A DNA stretch of 64,000 bases, taken from the NCBI GenBank assembly GCA_030425195.1, contig JAUIAV010000021.1:1-64000 (forward strand), in the 5' to 3' direction. Shown here piece after piece: positions 45,587 through 56,034 of this stretch. The stretch comes from Gammaproteobacteria bacterium. GTDB taxonomy: Bacteria; Pseudomonadota; Gammaproteobacteria; Pseudomonadales; Azotimanducaceae. Under the pieces are notes generated by a model, which was given only the letters and a program-made list of their open reading frames with translations, was not told where the DNA came from and searched no databases. A program made the translations under genes and the position numbers. The stretch's first letter is position 1. Each line of letters begins with the position of its first letter.

Positions 45587-46504
45587 CTAGAGCTCCGTTC
45601 GCAGTATCGGCGGGTTTGGTATAGAAGTTCCTGGATTGGTAGTGCATCCGATACGTGCAGTGCTCACGACGAAATTGTCCATATATCTCGCCTGCGTGGT
45701 TGGGCTTCCACTATTCCAGTAGTTTTCGAGGAATATGGCGTTCAGACCATAGTCAGAATAGTTTCCTACCCAGTTTAAACCTTGAATACTTACTTCTAGT
45801 TGATCATTCACGAACAATCTGAAGGTGCCGTTGCTCAGGTCTGGATCGTTCACTCGTACATATGCCTCGACACACTGCCATTCACCAAGGTTCTCATCAG
45901 CAAAAACACCATAAGTCGTACTTTCCGCCCCTAGCCATCTCAGATTCTCGAAATCGTTATAGCCAGTGGTTCTCAGTTCACCGACCTCATCGGTTCCTGA
46001 GGCTGGATCAAGTACTAGCAGATGAGACGCTGGGCCAGGGTCCGAACCGCTCCACACATGTGCAATCAATGCTTGCGACCAGTTTGGTGTTGATAGAATC
46101 GTCGCTCTTGAGAGTTTGTCTGCACCGTTGCCAACCCAATCGTCGGGCAGTCTAACAAAAATACGCCAGTACACCTCGTTGTATCTAGCGGACCCTTCAT
46201 CTACAGGCTTGAAGTAGCTGCTCGGTGTGGCGCCGAACGCAAGTTTAGCTCCTCCCGCACTGCTACTTCCTTGTTGGAATATGAACGTCGCTGCGGTTGA
46301 GCCTTGCAGGCCCGCCCCTTGCTCAAATTGAAGATCGCTTTCGAAGTAGGAAGATGATCTGTCTTCCTCGAAATCATCACACCAGATCCAAGCATCTAGC
46401 GGTGATTCACACTCAGCGCCGAGACCAGCCTGTTGAGCTTCAGCAACACCGAAGCTCATGACTAGTAGAGACCATACTAGGAAGCGTGCCGATAACTGGT
46501 CCAA
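45587..46504 (-). CDS. Secreted protein, polysaccharide-lyase/jelly-roll-like
   Basis: From TTG 46504 (AGGAG 8 nt upstream) the product is 305 residues with a Sec signal peptide (FLVWSLLVMSFGVAEAQQ). The mature part looks like a beta-sandwich: IWCDDFEEDRSSSYF, EVYWRIFVRLPDDW, EWQCVEAYVRVNDP and DNFVVSTARIG resemble family members that bind or cleave polysaccharides, but no catalytic set was recognised. The frame stays open to ATG 46606. The gene is notably AT-richer than its neighbours, which suggests transfer. A role in EPS turnover is only suggested by context. Confidence 0.6.
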   Translation of the reverse strand: MDQLSARFLVWSLLVMSFGVAEAQQAGLGAECESPLDAWIWCDDFEEDRSSSYFESDLQFEQGAGLQGSTAATFIFQQGSSSAGGAKLAFGATPSSYFKPVDEGSARYNEVYWRIFVRLPDDWVGNGADKLSRATILSTPNWSQALIAHVWSGSDPGPASHLLVLDPASGTDEVGELRTTGYNDFENLRWLGAESTTYGVFADENLGEWQCVEAYVRVNDPDLSNGTFRLFVNDQLEVSIQGLNWVGNYSDYGLNAIFLENYWNSGSPTTQARYMDNFVVSTARIGCTTNPGTSIPNPPILRTEL

Positions 46505-46802
46505 TTTCCCTGCTCCTATCGTCCAGTGCTCGGAGGGTAAGTCTTCGGAACGAAATATAGTGTGATACCGATTCCGAACAAGCAAAGACATTGCACTAGT
46601 GCCCATCTGACTACCAGAAATATGTCCTTCAGCTCTGAAAACGAAGGCGTGCGCCGCTCCTTATCTAGTTAGTCTAAACAGGATCGGAATAGTGCACGAT
46701 TATGGACGCGATTCACCTTCGCAAGCGTACGCCGAGCTACAGCCCTGTCCCAGACTCCGAACGCGTAGAACTCAACAACTCTCTGGTCTCTTCCACTTGA
46801 TA

Positions 46803-46850
46803 CTGTATTTATATCCAGTTAACCTGAACGACCCCTGTACATAAATACAG
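46803..46850 (+). promoter_or_regulatory. Two LexA-type operators before imuA
   Basis: CTGT-N8-ACAG is perfect at 46835-46850 (CTGTACATAAATACAG). An imperfect copy, CTGT-N8-CCAG, sits at 46803-46818, 32 bp upstream and so about three helical turns away. Both are typical SOS boxes of the E. coli/gamma type. The nearer box ends 20 nt before the imuA ATG, so repression would be direct. Confidence 0.85.
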
Positions 46851-46870
46851 TAGTCACGGAGAGCAAGGGT

Positions 46871-47743
46871 ATGGACCGGTTGAGTGATCGGATGGGTGAT
46901 CAGGCAGGTAGCCACATAGATAGCCAGATAGATAGCCAGACGGGCAATCGGACAAGTAATCAGGGGACTCCGGAAGGCGCTGGAACCGCCGAGCTGCTCA
47001 AGCACCCCGCGCTCTGGAAGGCCGGGTCTCTGCAGCGGAAAGAGGCAGGCATCAGCACCGGCTTCGAGGTTCTGGACCGGCATCTGCCGGGCAACGGCTG
47101 GCCCGCGGCCGGGCTCTGCGAGCTCATGCTGCCCTCCTCCGGCGCCGGCGAGCTGAAGCTGCTGCTGCCGGCGCTGAAAGCACTGAGCCGGCAGGCGCGC
47201 TGGATTGCCTGGGTCAACCCGCCATTCATTCCCTATGCCCCGGCGCTCAAAGCCGCCGGCGTGGACATCGACAAGATCCTGCTCATCCACCCGAAGAGCC
47301 ACAAGGATGCACTCTGGGCCCTGGAGCGGGCCACCCGGTCCGGCACCTGCAGCGCCGCGCTCGCCTGGCTCGATGAGCGGGAGCTCAGAACCGGGGATAC
47401 CCGGCGGCTGCAGCTGGCAGCCCGTCAGGGCGGCACCCTCACCTGCCTCTTCCGGCCCGAGAAAGCGCTCACGGAAAATTCCATGGCCGAGCTGCGCCTC
47501 GGTGTCAGCAGGTCGGCAGAGGAGAGCCTGCTCGTCGATCTCTGTAAACGGCGTGGCAGCTGGCCGCTCAGGGGTCTCGAGGTTTCACTCGAGGAAGGCC
47601 GGCGGCCGGCGGAGATTCGCGAGCAGCTGACCCTCTGGCGGCAGTGGCGCTCGGTCGACACTCCGGTCGTTCGCCGGCATAAGGCTTTTCTGCCCGCTCT
47701 GCATCCGGACCGGTCCGATGCGGAGCCGCGCGTCACGCACTAG
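46871..47743 (+). CDS. imuA: Translesion mutasome protein ImuA
   Basis: The 290-residue RecA-like protein is part of the ImuA-ImuB-DnaE2 damage-tolerance system. The core reads FEVLDRHLPGNGWPAAGLCELMLPSSGAGELKLL, as in SulA/RecA-like ImuA proteins; the Walker A loop is degenerate. The first about 40 residues are polar and contain a 12-bp tandem repeat (IDSQ twice). ATG 46871 follows GGAG and lies right after the LexA boxes. The product probably helps recruit the other two proteins to RecA-coated DNA. Confidence 0.88.
   Translation: MDRLSDRMGDQAGSHIDSQIDSQTGNRTSNQGTPEGAGTAELLKHPALWKAGSLQRKEAGISTGFEVLDRHLPGNGWPAAGLCELMLPSSGAGELKLLLPALKALSRQARWIAWVNPPFIPYAPALKAAGVDIDKILLIHPKSHKDALWALERATRSGTCSAALAWLDERELRTGDTRRLQLAARQGGTLTCLFRPEKALTENSMAELRLGVSRSAEESLLVDLCKRRGSWPLRGLEVSLEEGRRPAEIREQLTLWRQWRSVDTPVVRRHKAFLPALHPDRSDAEPRVTH
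46916..46939 (+). repeat. 12-bp perfect tandem repeat in imuA
   Basis: ATAGATAGCCAG is present twice back to back (46916-46927, 46928-46939), encoding IDSQ-IDSQ in frame in the disordered N-terminus of ImuA. Confidence 0.9.
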
Positions 47744-47756
47744 AGGGCCAGCGGGC

Positions 47757-49196
47757 ATGCTCTGGCTGGCGCTGCAGTTCCCGCACCTCGGGCTGGAAGT
47801 TCACGCTCAGGAGATCGGAGGCGATGATTCCGGCCGTCCCGTCGTCCTTCTGGAGGACAACCGGGTGCGGCTCGGCAACCGGGCGGCTTCGGCGGCCGGT
47901 ATCCAGACCGGTGCCACGCTGGCTACGGCACACAGCATCGCCGGCGATCTCGTGCACTTTCAGCGGGACCTGGTCCGGGAAGAAAAACGCCTGGGCTTCA
48001 TTGCCGAAGCCCTTTACCGCTTCAGCGCTCAGGTGAGCCTGGAGCAGCCGGATGCTCTGGTGCTGGAAATCGGCTCGAGTCTGGCGCTCTTCGGCGATGC
48101 CGGGCACCTGCGACTGGAGGCGCAGGCGCTGTGTGCCGAGCTCGGTCACCGGGCTCAAACGGCGCTGGCCGGCACACCGGCAGCGGCGCTGGCCATGGCC
48201 ACGGCCAGCGTCGGCCGCCTGGAAGCCGTGCCGCTTGCCCAGGCCCGGCTGCCTTCTGTGAAGCACCTGGAACGGCTCGCCAACATGGGGCTCAGAACGC
48301 TGGGGGCACTGATCGCGCTGCCGGAGGTGGAACTCGGCCGGCGGTTCGGCCAGGAGATGGTGGACTATCTGGCCCGTCTCACCGGCCGCCTGCCGGATCC
48401 CAGAGCCGGTATCGAGCTCAAGGCGCGGTTCGATCAGGCGCTGCACCTGCTCGAGCCTGTCCGGGACAAGGCCGGCCTGCTCGATCAGCCCGGGACCGCG
48501 GCCACGCCCGATACCACACCCATGACCCGCCTTCTGACGGAGCTCGAGATCTGGCTGGTGAGCCATCAGCTGGGCGCCGAGCAGCTCGTCTGGTCATTTT
48601 CCACGCACGCGGAGGAAGACCGGGTCGTGATGCCGGTATCTTTCGCCCGCGCCCAGCAGCAGCGGAGAGCCTTCGCCCGGATCATCCAGCTCAGGCTCGA
48701 GCAGGTGGAGCTGCCGGAAGACATTCTGAACGTCCGTCTCGAGGCACTCCGCCTCGTTCCCTGGCTCGGTGGCAACCGGCAGCTGTTCAAGCTGCTGCCC
48801 GGCGATGGGGAGATGTCCGACCCGGATTCCAGCGAGCTCATCGATCAGCTGCACGCGCGCCTTGGCCGGGGCGCCTGCGCCCGGCTTGCCGTCATCGATC
48901 AGCATGCGCCGGAATCCGCCTGGCAGGCCACGAGACCGGGCCGCAAAGTCAGGCAGGCGGCCGGCCGGGCGAGTGCTGATGCGCCTCCGGGCCGCCCGCT
49001 CTGGCTGTTCGATCCGCCGCGCCCGGCGGACCCTCAGCGGCTGACTCTGATCCGGGGCCCCGAGCGGATTCAGACCGCCTGGTGGCAGCAGGCCATCTGG
49101 CGCGATTACTACGTGGCCAGCCTGGAAAACGGTGCCCGCTGCTGGGCCTTCGTGGACGCCCGCAACGACTGGTATCTGCATGGCTACTTCGGATAA
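47757..49196 (+). CDS. imuB: Y-family polymerase-like protein ImuB
   Basis: The 479-residue protein has the Y-family polymerase fold but starts MLWLALQFPHLGLEV, lacking the catalytic Asp of active polymerases, as is usual for ImuB. Helix-hairpin-helix (LERLANMGLRTLGALIALP) and little-finger regions follow. ImuB acts as a scaffold linking DnaE2 and the beta clamp. ATG 47757 is chosen over ATG 47718 because family proteins start at this point. The stop overlaps the dnaE2 start. Confidence 0.9.
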   Translation: MLWLALQFPHLGLEVHAQEIGGDDSGRPVVLLEDNRVRLGNRAASAAGIQTGATLATAHSIAGDLVHFQRDLVREEKRLGFIAEALYRFSAQVSLEQPDALVLEIGSSLALFGDAGHLRLEAQALCAELGHRAQTALAGTPAAALAMATASVGRLEAVPLAQARLPSVKHLERLANMGLRTLGALIALPEVELGRRFGQEMVDYLARLTGRLPDPRAGIELKARFDQALHLLEPVRDKAGLLDQPGTAATPDTTPMTRLLTELEIWLVSHQLGAEQLVWSFSTHAEEDRVVMPVSFARAQQQRRAFARIIQLRLEQVELPEDILNVRLEALRLVPWLGGNRQLFKLLPGDGEMSDPDSSELIDQLHARLGRGACARLAVIDQHAPESAWQATRPGRKVRQAAGRASADAPPGRPLWLFDPPRPADPQRLTLIRGPERIQTAWWQQAIWRDYYVASLENGARCWAFVDARNDWYLHGYFG

Positions 49197-52100
49197 CGAG
49201 AGGCAGACAGCCAAGCTGCCCGCCGTCGGCGGGCAGTCCTTCGCCGAGCTGCACACCCTCTCCAACTACAGCTTCCTGCGCGGTGCTTCGCATCCCGAGG
49301 AGCTGGTCGAGCAGGCAGCCAGGCTCGGTTACCGGGCCATCGCCATCACCGACGAGTGCTCGTTCGCCGGGCTGGTGAAGGCCCATCTGGCGGCCAGGGA
49401 GCACGACATCGATCTCATCGTCGGTGCCGAGTTTCATCTCGAGGAAGGCATTCACCTGGTGCTGCTGGCTCCGGACCGGGCCGCCTACGGGCAGCTGGCC
49501 GGCCTGATCAGCAAGCTCAGGCGCCGCTCGCCCAAGGGCGAGTACCACATGAGCCTGGAAGATCTGAACTGGGGCATCGATGGTTGCCTGGCGCTCTGGG
49601 TGCCGGCCCTTGCCGATATCGGCACCCTGATCGCCCAGGGTGAGGCCCTGCGGGCCCGCCTGCCCGAGCTCTGGATCGCGCTCGAGCTCTTTCTCGAGGA
49701 GACGGACCTGGACAGGACGGCCAACGCCCTGACCGTCTCCATGCGCCTGGACCTCCCCATCGTCGCGGCAAACGACGTGCACGCTCACAAAGCTGCCCGA
49801 CAGCCGCTGCAGGACGTCCTTACGGCCGTGCGGCTGAAGACGACGGTGGCCGAGCTCGGCAGCCGCGGCTTCGGCAACGCCGAGCGGCATCTGCGCCCCA
49901 TCGGGCGTCTCGAGGCTCTCTACCCGCCGGAGATGCTCGATGAGTCCGTCCGCATTGCCGAGCGCTGCACGTTCAGCATGGACGAGCTCCGCTACGAGTA
50001 CCCGGAAGAGCTGGTCCCGCCGCATCTGAGCCCGAGCGAGTATCTGAGGCAGCTGACCCTGGCGGGTGCCGCCGAGCGCTGGCCGGACGGCATCCCAGCA
50101 AAGACCCTCGAGCTGGTGGAGGCGGAGCTCGCCCTCATTGCCGAGCTCAGGTTCGAGTACTACTTCCTGACGGTGCAGGACATCGTTCAGTTCGCCCGCA
50201 GCCAGGACATTCTCTGCCAGGGCCGGGGGTCCGCGGCCAACTCCGCCGTCTGCTACTGCCTGCACATCACCGAGGTGGACCCGTCCCGCATGCACCTCCT
50301 GTTCGAACGTTTCGTCTCAAAGGAGCGGGACGAGCCGCCGGACATCGACGTGGACTTCGAGCACGAGCGCCGGGAAGAGGTGATTCAGTACATCTACAAA
50401 CGCTACAGCCGGGAACGGGCGGCGCTGGCAGCGACGCTCATCACCTACCGGCCGAAAAGCGCCATCCGGGATGTGGGCAAGGCCCTAGGTCTGGATCTGG
50501 ATCTGGTGGACCTGCTGGCCAGGTCTCTTTCCTGGTGGGACAAACCCGCCGAGCTCGAGGCCCGGCTTTCGAATGCCGGGCTCGACCCGAAGAGCCAGGT
50601 GGTCGTTCAGTTTCTGGCCCTGGTGAACGAGGTGCTCGGTTTTCCGCGCCACCTTTCCCAGCATGTGGGCGGCTTCGTGATCTCCCGCGGGCCGCTGGCG
50701 CAGCTGGTACCGGTAGAGAATGCGGCCATGGAAGAGCGCACGGTCATTCAGTGGGACAAGGACGATCTGGAGGCCCTGGGCCTGCTCAAGGTGGACGTGC
50801 TCGGCCTCGGCATGCTGACGGCCATCCGCAAGGCCCTGGATGCCCTGAACGCCCACAGAGGCACGAGCCTGAAGGTCGCCAGCATCCCGGCCGAAGACCC
50901 GGAAACCTACAGAATGCTGCAGAAAGGCGACAGCGTCGGTGTCTTTCAGGTGGAGTCCCGGGCCCAGATGTCCATGCTGCCGCGACTGAAGCCGCAGCAT
51001 TTCTACGATCTCGTCGTCGAGGTGGCCATCGTCCGGCCGGGGCCCATTCAGGGTGACATGGTGCACCCCTACCTCCGGCGCCGACAGGGCATCGAGGATG
51101 TCACCTACCCCAGCGAAGGGGTCCGGCGGGTGCTCGAGCGCACGCTCGGCGTGCCGATCTTTCAGGAGCAGGTGATCGAGCTGGCCATGGTAGCGGCGGG
51201 CTTCAGCGGCGGCGAGGCAGATCAGCTGCGCCGGGCCATGGCCGCCTGGAAACGGCGCGGCGGGCTCGAGCACTTCGAGCAGAAGCTGATCGACGGCATG
51301 CTGGCCAGAGGCCACGACCGGGACTTCGCCGAGCGGGTCTTCCGGCAGATTCAGGGTTTCGGTGAGTACGGTTTTCCGGAGTCTCATGCGGCCAGCTTCG
51401 CCCTGCTCGTCTATATCTCCGCCTGGCTGAAACGGCATGAGCCCGCCGCCTTCTACTGTGGGCTGCTGAACAGTCTGCCCATGGGTTTCTATTCTCCCTC
51501 TCAGCTCGTTCAGGACGCGCAACGGCACGGCCTCGACATCGAGCCCCTGGACGTGCAGGAAAGCCGCTGGGATCACCGGCTGAGCCCGGAGGTGGCCGGG
51601 CCCTGGGAGCGTCTGACCAGCCGGCCGGCCCTTCGGCTCGGACTGCGCATGGTGAAAGGCCTTGCAGAGGAATCCGGCCGCCGGATCGAGGCGGCCCGAC
51701 CCTTCCGGAGCCCGGAAGATCTGATGCGCCGGGCAGCACTGACGAACCGGGAGCTTCGATTCCTCGCCAGAGCGGGCGCGCTGAAGCGCCTGGTCGGGCA
51801 TCGCTATCAGTCTCACTGGGAAGTGGCCGCCCTGCATGAGCCCACGCCTCTGGAGGAAGGGCGAACGGAAGAAACCGACCGGACGGAGCCGGCGGCCGAC
51901 GGCGGAGTGACATCCGGTATCGAGCTGCCCGCGCCCGGCATCGCCAATGACATGATGGACGACTACCGCTACGCCAGCCTGACCCTTGGTCCCCATCCGA
52001 TGGCCCTGCTGCGCAGGCACCCGGATTTCGCCAAAACCCGAACGGCCCTGGACCTGGAGGGCTTCGAACACGGCAGGATGGTTCAGGTGGCCGGTATCGT

Positions 52101-52389
52101 CACCGGCAGGCAGCGGCCGGGCTCGGCATCCGGCGTCATGTTCGTCACTCTGGAAGACGAGACGGGGAACGTGAACGTGGTGGTCTGGACCTCGATCCAG
52201 GAACGCTTTCGGGCCGTTCTGCTGCAGGGACAACTGCTGAAGGTGAAAGGCATCGTCGAGCGCGAGAAGGAAGTCATCCACGTGGTGGCCGGATTCGTGG
52301 AAGACGCGACCGATGCGCTGGTGGGGCTGTCCATTTCGTCTGCGGACGACCGCCATGGGACGCCCTTCAGATCACGGGACTTCCGTTAG
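49180..52389 (+). CDS. dnaE2: Error-prone DNA polymerase DnaE2 (ImuC)
   Basis: The 1069-residue C-family polymerase performs mutagenic translesion synthesis. It has an N-terminal PHP domain (FAELHTLSNYSFLRGASHPEELVEQA), the catalytic Asp motif EPPDIDVDFEHERREEV, GRGSAANSAVCYCLHIT and the OB-fold region near the C-terminus (GMVQVAGIVTGRQRPGSASG-like). Its length and lack of extra subunits fit DnaE2 rather than the replicative DnaE. Its ATG lies 17 nt inside imuB. It completes the SOS-regulated cassette. Confidence 0.93.
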   Translation: MATSDNERQTAKLPAVGGQSFAELHTLSNYSFLRGASHPEELVEQAARLGYRAIAITDECSFAGLVKAHLAAREHDIDLIVGAEFHLEEGIHLVLLAPDRAAYGQLAGLISKLRRRSPKGEYHMSLEDLNWGIDGCLALWVPALADIGTLIAQGEALRARLPELWIALELFLEETDLDRTANALTVSMRLDLPIVAANDVHAHKAARQPLQDVLTAVRLKTTVAELGSRGFGNAERHLRPIGRLEALYPPEMLDESVRIAERCTFSMDELRYEYPEELVPPHLSPSEYLRQLTLAGAAERWPDGIPAKTLELVEAELALIAELRFEYYFLTVQDIVQFARSQDILCQGRGSAANSAVCYCLHITEVDPSRMHLLFERFVSKERDEPPDIDVDFEHERREEVIQYIYKRYSRERAALAATLITYRPKSAIRDVGKALGLDLDLVDLLARSLSWWDKPAELEARLSNAGLDPKSQVVVQFLALVNEVLGFPRHLSQHVGGFVISRGPLAQLVPVENAAMEERTVIQWDKDDLEALGLLKVDVLGLGMLTAIRKALDALNAHRGTSLKVASIPAEDPETYRMLQKGDSVGVFQVESRAQMSMLPRLKPQHFYDLVVEVAIVRPGPIQGDMVHPYLRRRQGIEDVTYPSEGVRRVLERTLGVPIFQEQVIELAMVAAGFSGGEADQLRRAMAAWKRRGGLEHFEQKLIDGMLARGHDRDFAERVFRQIQGFGEYGFPESHAASFALLVYISAWLKRHEPAAFYCGLLNSLPMGFYSPSQLVQDAQRHGLDIEPLDVQESRWDHRLSPEVAGPWERLTSRPALRLGLRMVKGLAEESGRRIEAARPFRSPEDLMRRAALTNRELRFLARAGALKRLVGHRYQSHWEVAALHEPTPLEEGRTEETDRTEPAADGGVTSGIELPAPGIANDMMDDYRYASLTLGPHPMALLRRHPDFAKTRTALDLEGFEHGRMVQVAGIVTGRQRPGSASGVMFVTLEDETGNVNVVVWTSIQERFRAVLLQGQLLKVKGIVEREKEVIHVVAGFVEDATDALVGLSISSADDRHGTPFRSRDFR

Positions 52390-52396
52390 CTTCGGG

Positions 52397-53539
52397 TCAC
52401 TCCCGGGAGTTCTGCTTGTACGGAAACACCAGCTCACCGCTGTCGTCTGAGCCATCGGGCCGTCCGCCCTCCCGGATCAGATCCAGCGTGGATTCCACCA
52501 GAAGACGCAGCTGTGCAACCTCGTTGCTGAGGTCGCCGATCTCGTTCTTGATCCCCGCACCCAGACCATCGATGGCCCGCTCGAGCACGCTCAGGCGCTG
52601 CTGCAGATCGGCCTTGTCGAACATGGAACGGGCCATGGATTCGAGTGGCTGACCCGGGGAGGTGAACACCTCTTCGACCTTTTCGACTTTCTCTTCGGAA
52701 TCTTTGGCCGCCGGCGCGCCGCTCCAGAACTCGCCGCCGAGCTCTCTGGAAACGGAATCGACGACTTCGGAGTCGATCTCTTCGACTTCTTCCAGAAAGG
52801 CGTACAGCAGGATCCGGTCACAGAGGTTGTTGATACGGCGCGGCACCCCTTCGCTGGCCTCGAAGATTTCCGTGAACGCGCTGTCCGTGAACGCGGGCCG
52901 TCCCTGGAAACCGGCGCAACTCAGGCGGTGCTCGATGTAGGTCCGCGTCTCCTCTTCATCCAGAGGATTGAGGTGGTACGTGGCAATCACCCGCTGTCTG
53001 AGCTGCTCGAAGCCCTCGGACAGCAGCGTGGCCCGGAACTCCGCCTGCCCGAGCAGGAATATCTGTACCAGCGGCCGGCCGTTGAGCTGAAAATTGGAAA
53101 GCATGCGCAGCTCTTCCACCGACCGTTGAGGCAGGTTCTGTGCCTCATCGACGATCAGCAGCACCCGGCGATTCTGCTGATACTGCTGCACGAAGAGCTT
53201 CTCCAGCTCCCGCAGCAGCAGCGCTTTGTTCGAGTTCGCCGGGATTCGCAGCCCGAAATTGACCGCGACCAGCTGAATGAGGTCATCTTCCTTGAGTTGC
53301 GTGGTCACCAGATTGGCCACCATCAGCTCTTTCGTATCGAGACCCTGGAGCAACGTCTGGACGATGGTGGTCTTACCGGTCCCCACATCACCGGTGATGA
53401 CGATGAAGCCGTCGGCCTGATCGAGGCCGTACTCCAGAAACGACAGCGCGCGCTGGTGCTCCTTGCTCGGAAAAAAGAAGGCGGCATCCGGAGACAGCTG
53501 AAACGGTTTTGCGCTGAGGCCAAAGTGTTCTTCGTACAT
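52397..53539 (-). CDS. AAA ATPase of exosortase/EPS loci (ExeA-like)
   Basis: The 380-residue protein matches the XrtA-associated secretion ATPase: MYEEHFGLSAKPFQLSPDAAFFF at the start, Walker A GDVGTGKTT (about 50-58), Walker B LLIVDEAQNLP and the sensor region GVPRRINNLCDRILLYA. The C-terminal third is a charged, coiled-coil region (QQRLSVLERAIDGLGAGIKN). Family members occur in EPS operons together with tyrosine kinases. It follows the autokinase gene by 27 nt on the same strand. Its direct partner is unknown. Confidence 0.9.
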   Translation of the reverse strand: MYEEHFGLSAKPFQLSPDAAFFFPSKEHQRALSFLEYGLDQADGFIVITGDVGTGKTTIVQTLLQGLDTKELMVANLVTTQLKEDDLIQLVAVNFGLRIPANSNKALLLRELEKLFVQQYQQNRRVLLIVDEAQNLPQRSVEELRMLSNFQLNGRPLVQIFLLGQAEFRATLLSEGFEQLRQRVIATYHLNPLDEEETRTYIEHRLSCAGFQGRPAFTDSAFTEIFEASEGVPRRINNLCDRILLYAFLEEVEEIDSEVVDSVSRELGGEFWSGAPAAKDSEEKVEKVEEVFTSPGQPLESMARSMFDKADLQQRLSVLERAIDGLGAGIKNEIGDLSNEVAQLRLLVESTLDLIREGGRPDGSDDSGELVFPYKQNSRE

Positions 53540-53566
53540 GGTTAGGTCTGATGCGTGTCCGTTTGT

Positions 53567-54565
53567 CTACTTCCGCGATTCCAGTTCCAGCGAGCCTTCA
53601 GGCCCGCCGGCGGGCTCTCCGCTCTGCTCTCCTTCCGCAGTCGCTTCGGCCTTACGCCTGTAGTTCTGAGCATACCCGTATCCGTACCCGTAGGCACCCG
53701 ATTCACGCTGGCTGGTCTTGTTCAGAATCAGGCTGACGTTCGAGCACCCTTCGAGCTGCTCGATGGATCTGGAAACCGCGTCCTGAGGCGTCTTGTTCGC
53801 TTCGACCACCACCACGACCTGACCCATGTGGCGTGCCAGCACGGCCGCCTCGGTGGTTGCCAGCAGCGGCGGTGCATCGAAGATCACCACGCGATCCGGG
53901 TCCGCCTCTGCGAGCTCCCGCGTGATGATGCCCATGAGCTCACTGGCAAACAGCTCGTCGATCAGGTCCGTGTGCCCACCTGCCGGCAGCACGGAGAGCC
54001 TGTCGATGTTGGTATTGAGCACCGCGTCTTCGCTGGAATACTGTCTTTCGTACAGAAGGTCGGACAAGCCCCGGCCTGCCGTGAGCCCGAGCTCCTCCGA
54101 CATGCCGCCCTTGCTCACATCCGCATCCACCAGCAGTGTCTTCCTGTCCAGTTCGGCCGCCAGGCTGATGGCCAGATTCACCGAGATGAAGGTCTTCCCC
54201 TCGCCCGGCAGCGAACTGGTGATCATGATGAGGTTTGCCGGCGGCCCGTCGGTGGAAACCGACCGGCCTTTCTGAACGTTCATCAGCAGCGGGCGTTTGA
54301 TCCGCCGCATCTGATGCGCCAGCTCGCTGCGGCCGTCGCCGGGTGTCAGATAGCCCTTTTCGGCCAGACTATCCAGCTCGATGTCGAAATGGCTGTCGCT
54401 TTCCGGCAGAAAACCCTGCACCCTGCCCTGCACCAGGCTGGGCGAAGATTTCTCGGCGGCATTCTGGACCGCGTTGTCGTCATTGGCGTCTCCGCTGACC
54501 ACACGGTTCAGCACGGACTTCCGCCGCTGGCCTAACTTCGCCGCTGCTTTTTCAATTGTGCTCAT
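53567..54565 (-). CDS. Tyrosine autokinase of the exosortase/EPS locus (CpsD/BY-kinase type)
   Basis: The 332-residue cytoplasmic kinase resembles the EPS/PEP-CTERM tyrosine autokinase family. It has Walker A SSLPGEGKT (about 117-125), Walker A' TLLVDADVSKG and Walker B VVIFDAPPLLATTEAAVLA. The C-terminal tail carries a Tyr cluster, YGYGYGYAQNY, of the kind phosphorylated in trans by BY-kinases to control polymer export. The usual chain-length/Wzz-like membrane partner is not in the window. The gene begins the minus-strand pair. Confidence 0.9.
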   Translation of the reverse strand: MSTIEKAAAKLGQRRKSVLNRVVSGDANDDNAVQNAAEKSSPSLVQGRVQGFLPESDSHFDIELDSLAEKGYLTPGDGRSELAHQMRRIKRPLLMNVQKGRSVSTDGPPANLIMITSSLPGEGKTFISVNLAISLAAELDRKTLLVDADVSKGGMSEELGLTAGRGLSDLLYERQYSSEDAVLNTNIDRLSVLPAGGHTDLIDELFASELMGIITRELAEADPDRVVIFDAPPLLATTEAAVLARHMGQVVVVVEANKTPQDAVSRSIEQLEGCSNVSLILNKTSQRESGAYGYGYGYAQNYRRKAEATAEGEQSGEPAGGPEGSLELESRK

Positions 54566-54622
54566 TCGTGAGAACTGGACTTCTGTGAAGGCGCATGCAG
54601 ATAGTAGTTAACGCACCCTGAA

Positions 54623-54642
54623 GGGTCTGTAAGGTCTTGTAA
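54623..54642. promoter_or_regulatory. Short direct repeat in the divergent EPS promoter region
   Basis: GGTCTGTAA and GGTCTTGTAA lie back to back in the 182-nt gap between the autokinase and the dehydrogenase genes. A binding site for a shared regulator is conceivable; the match is too short for confidence. Confidence 0.25.
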
Positions 54643-54747
54643 AGTTTGGGATGTGGCGCACGGGCCACCAATTCTCATACATCGCGTGAACAGTATCCAA
54701 AAGCCTGATTGCTGATAATTCCGCTTCCACCCAGGGAGACTTTTTTT

Positions 54748-56033
<1,286 letters not shown>

Positions 56034-56034
<1 letters not shown>

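Noticed and set aside
50485-52356. A 623-codon open frame on the minus strand within dnaE2
   Set aside because: It is antisense to a clear DnaE2 coding sequence and has no family features.
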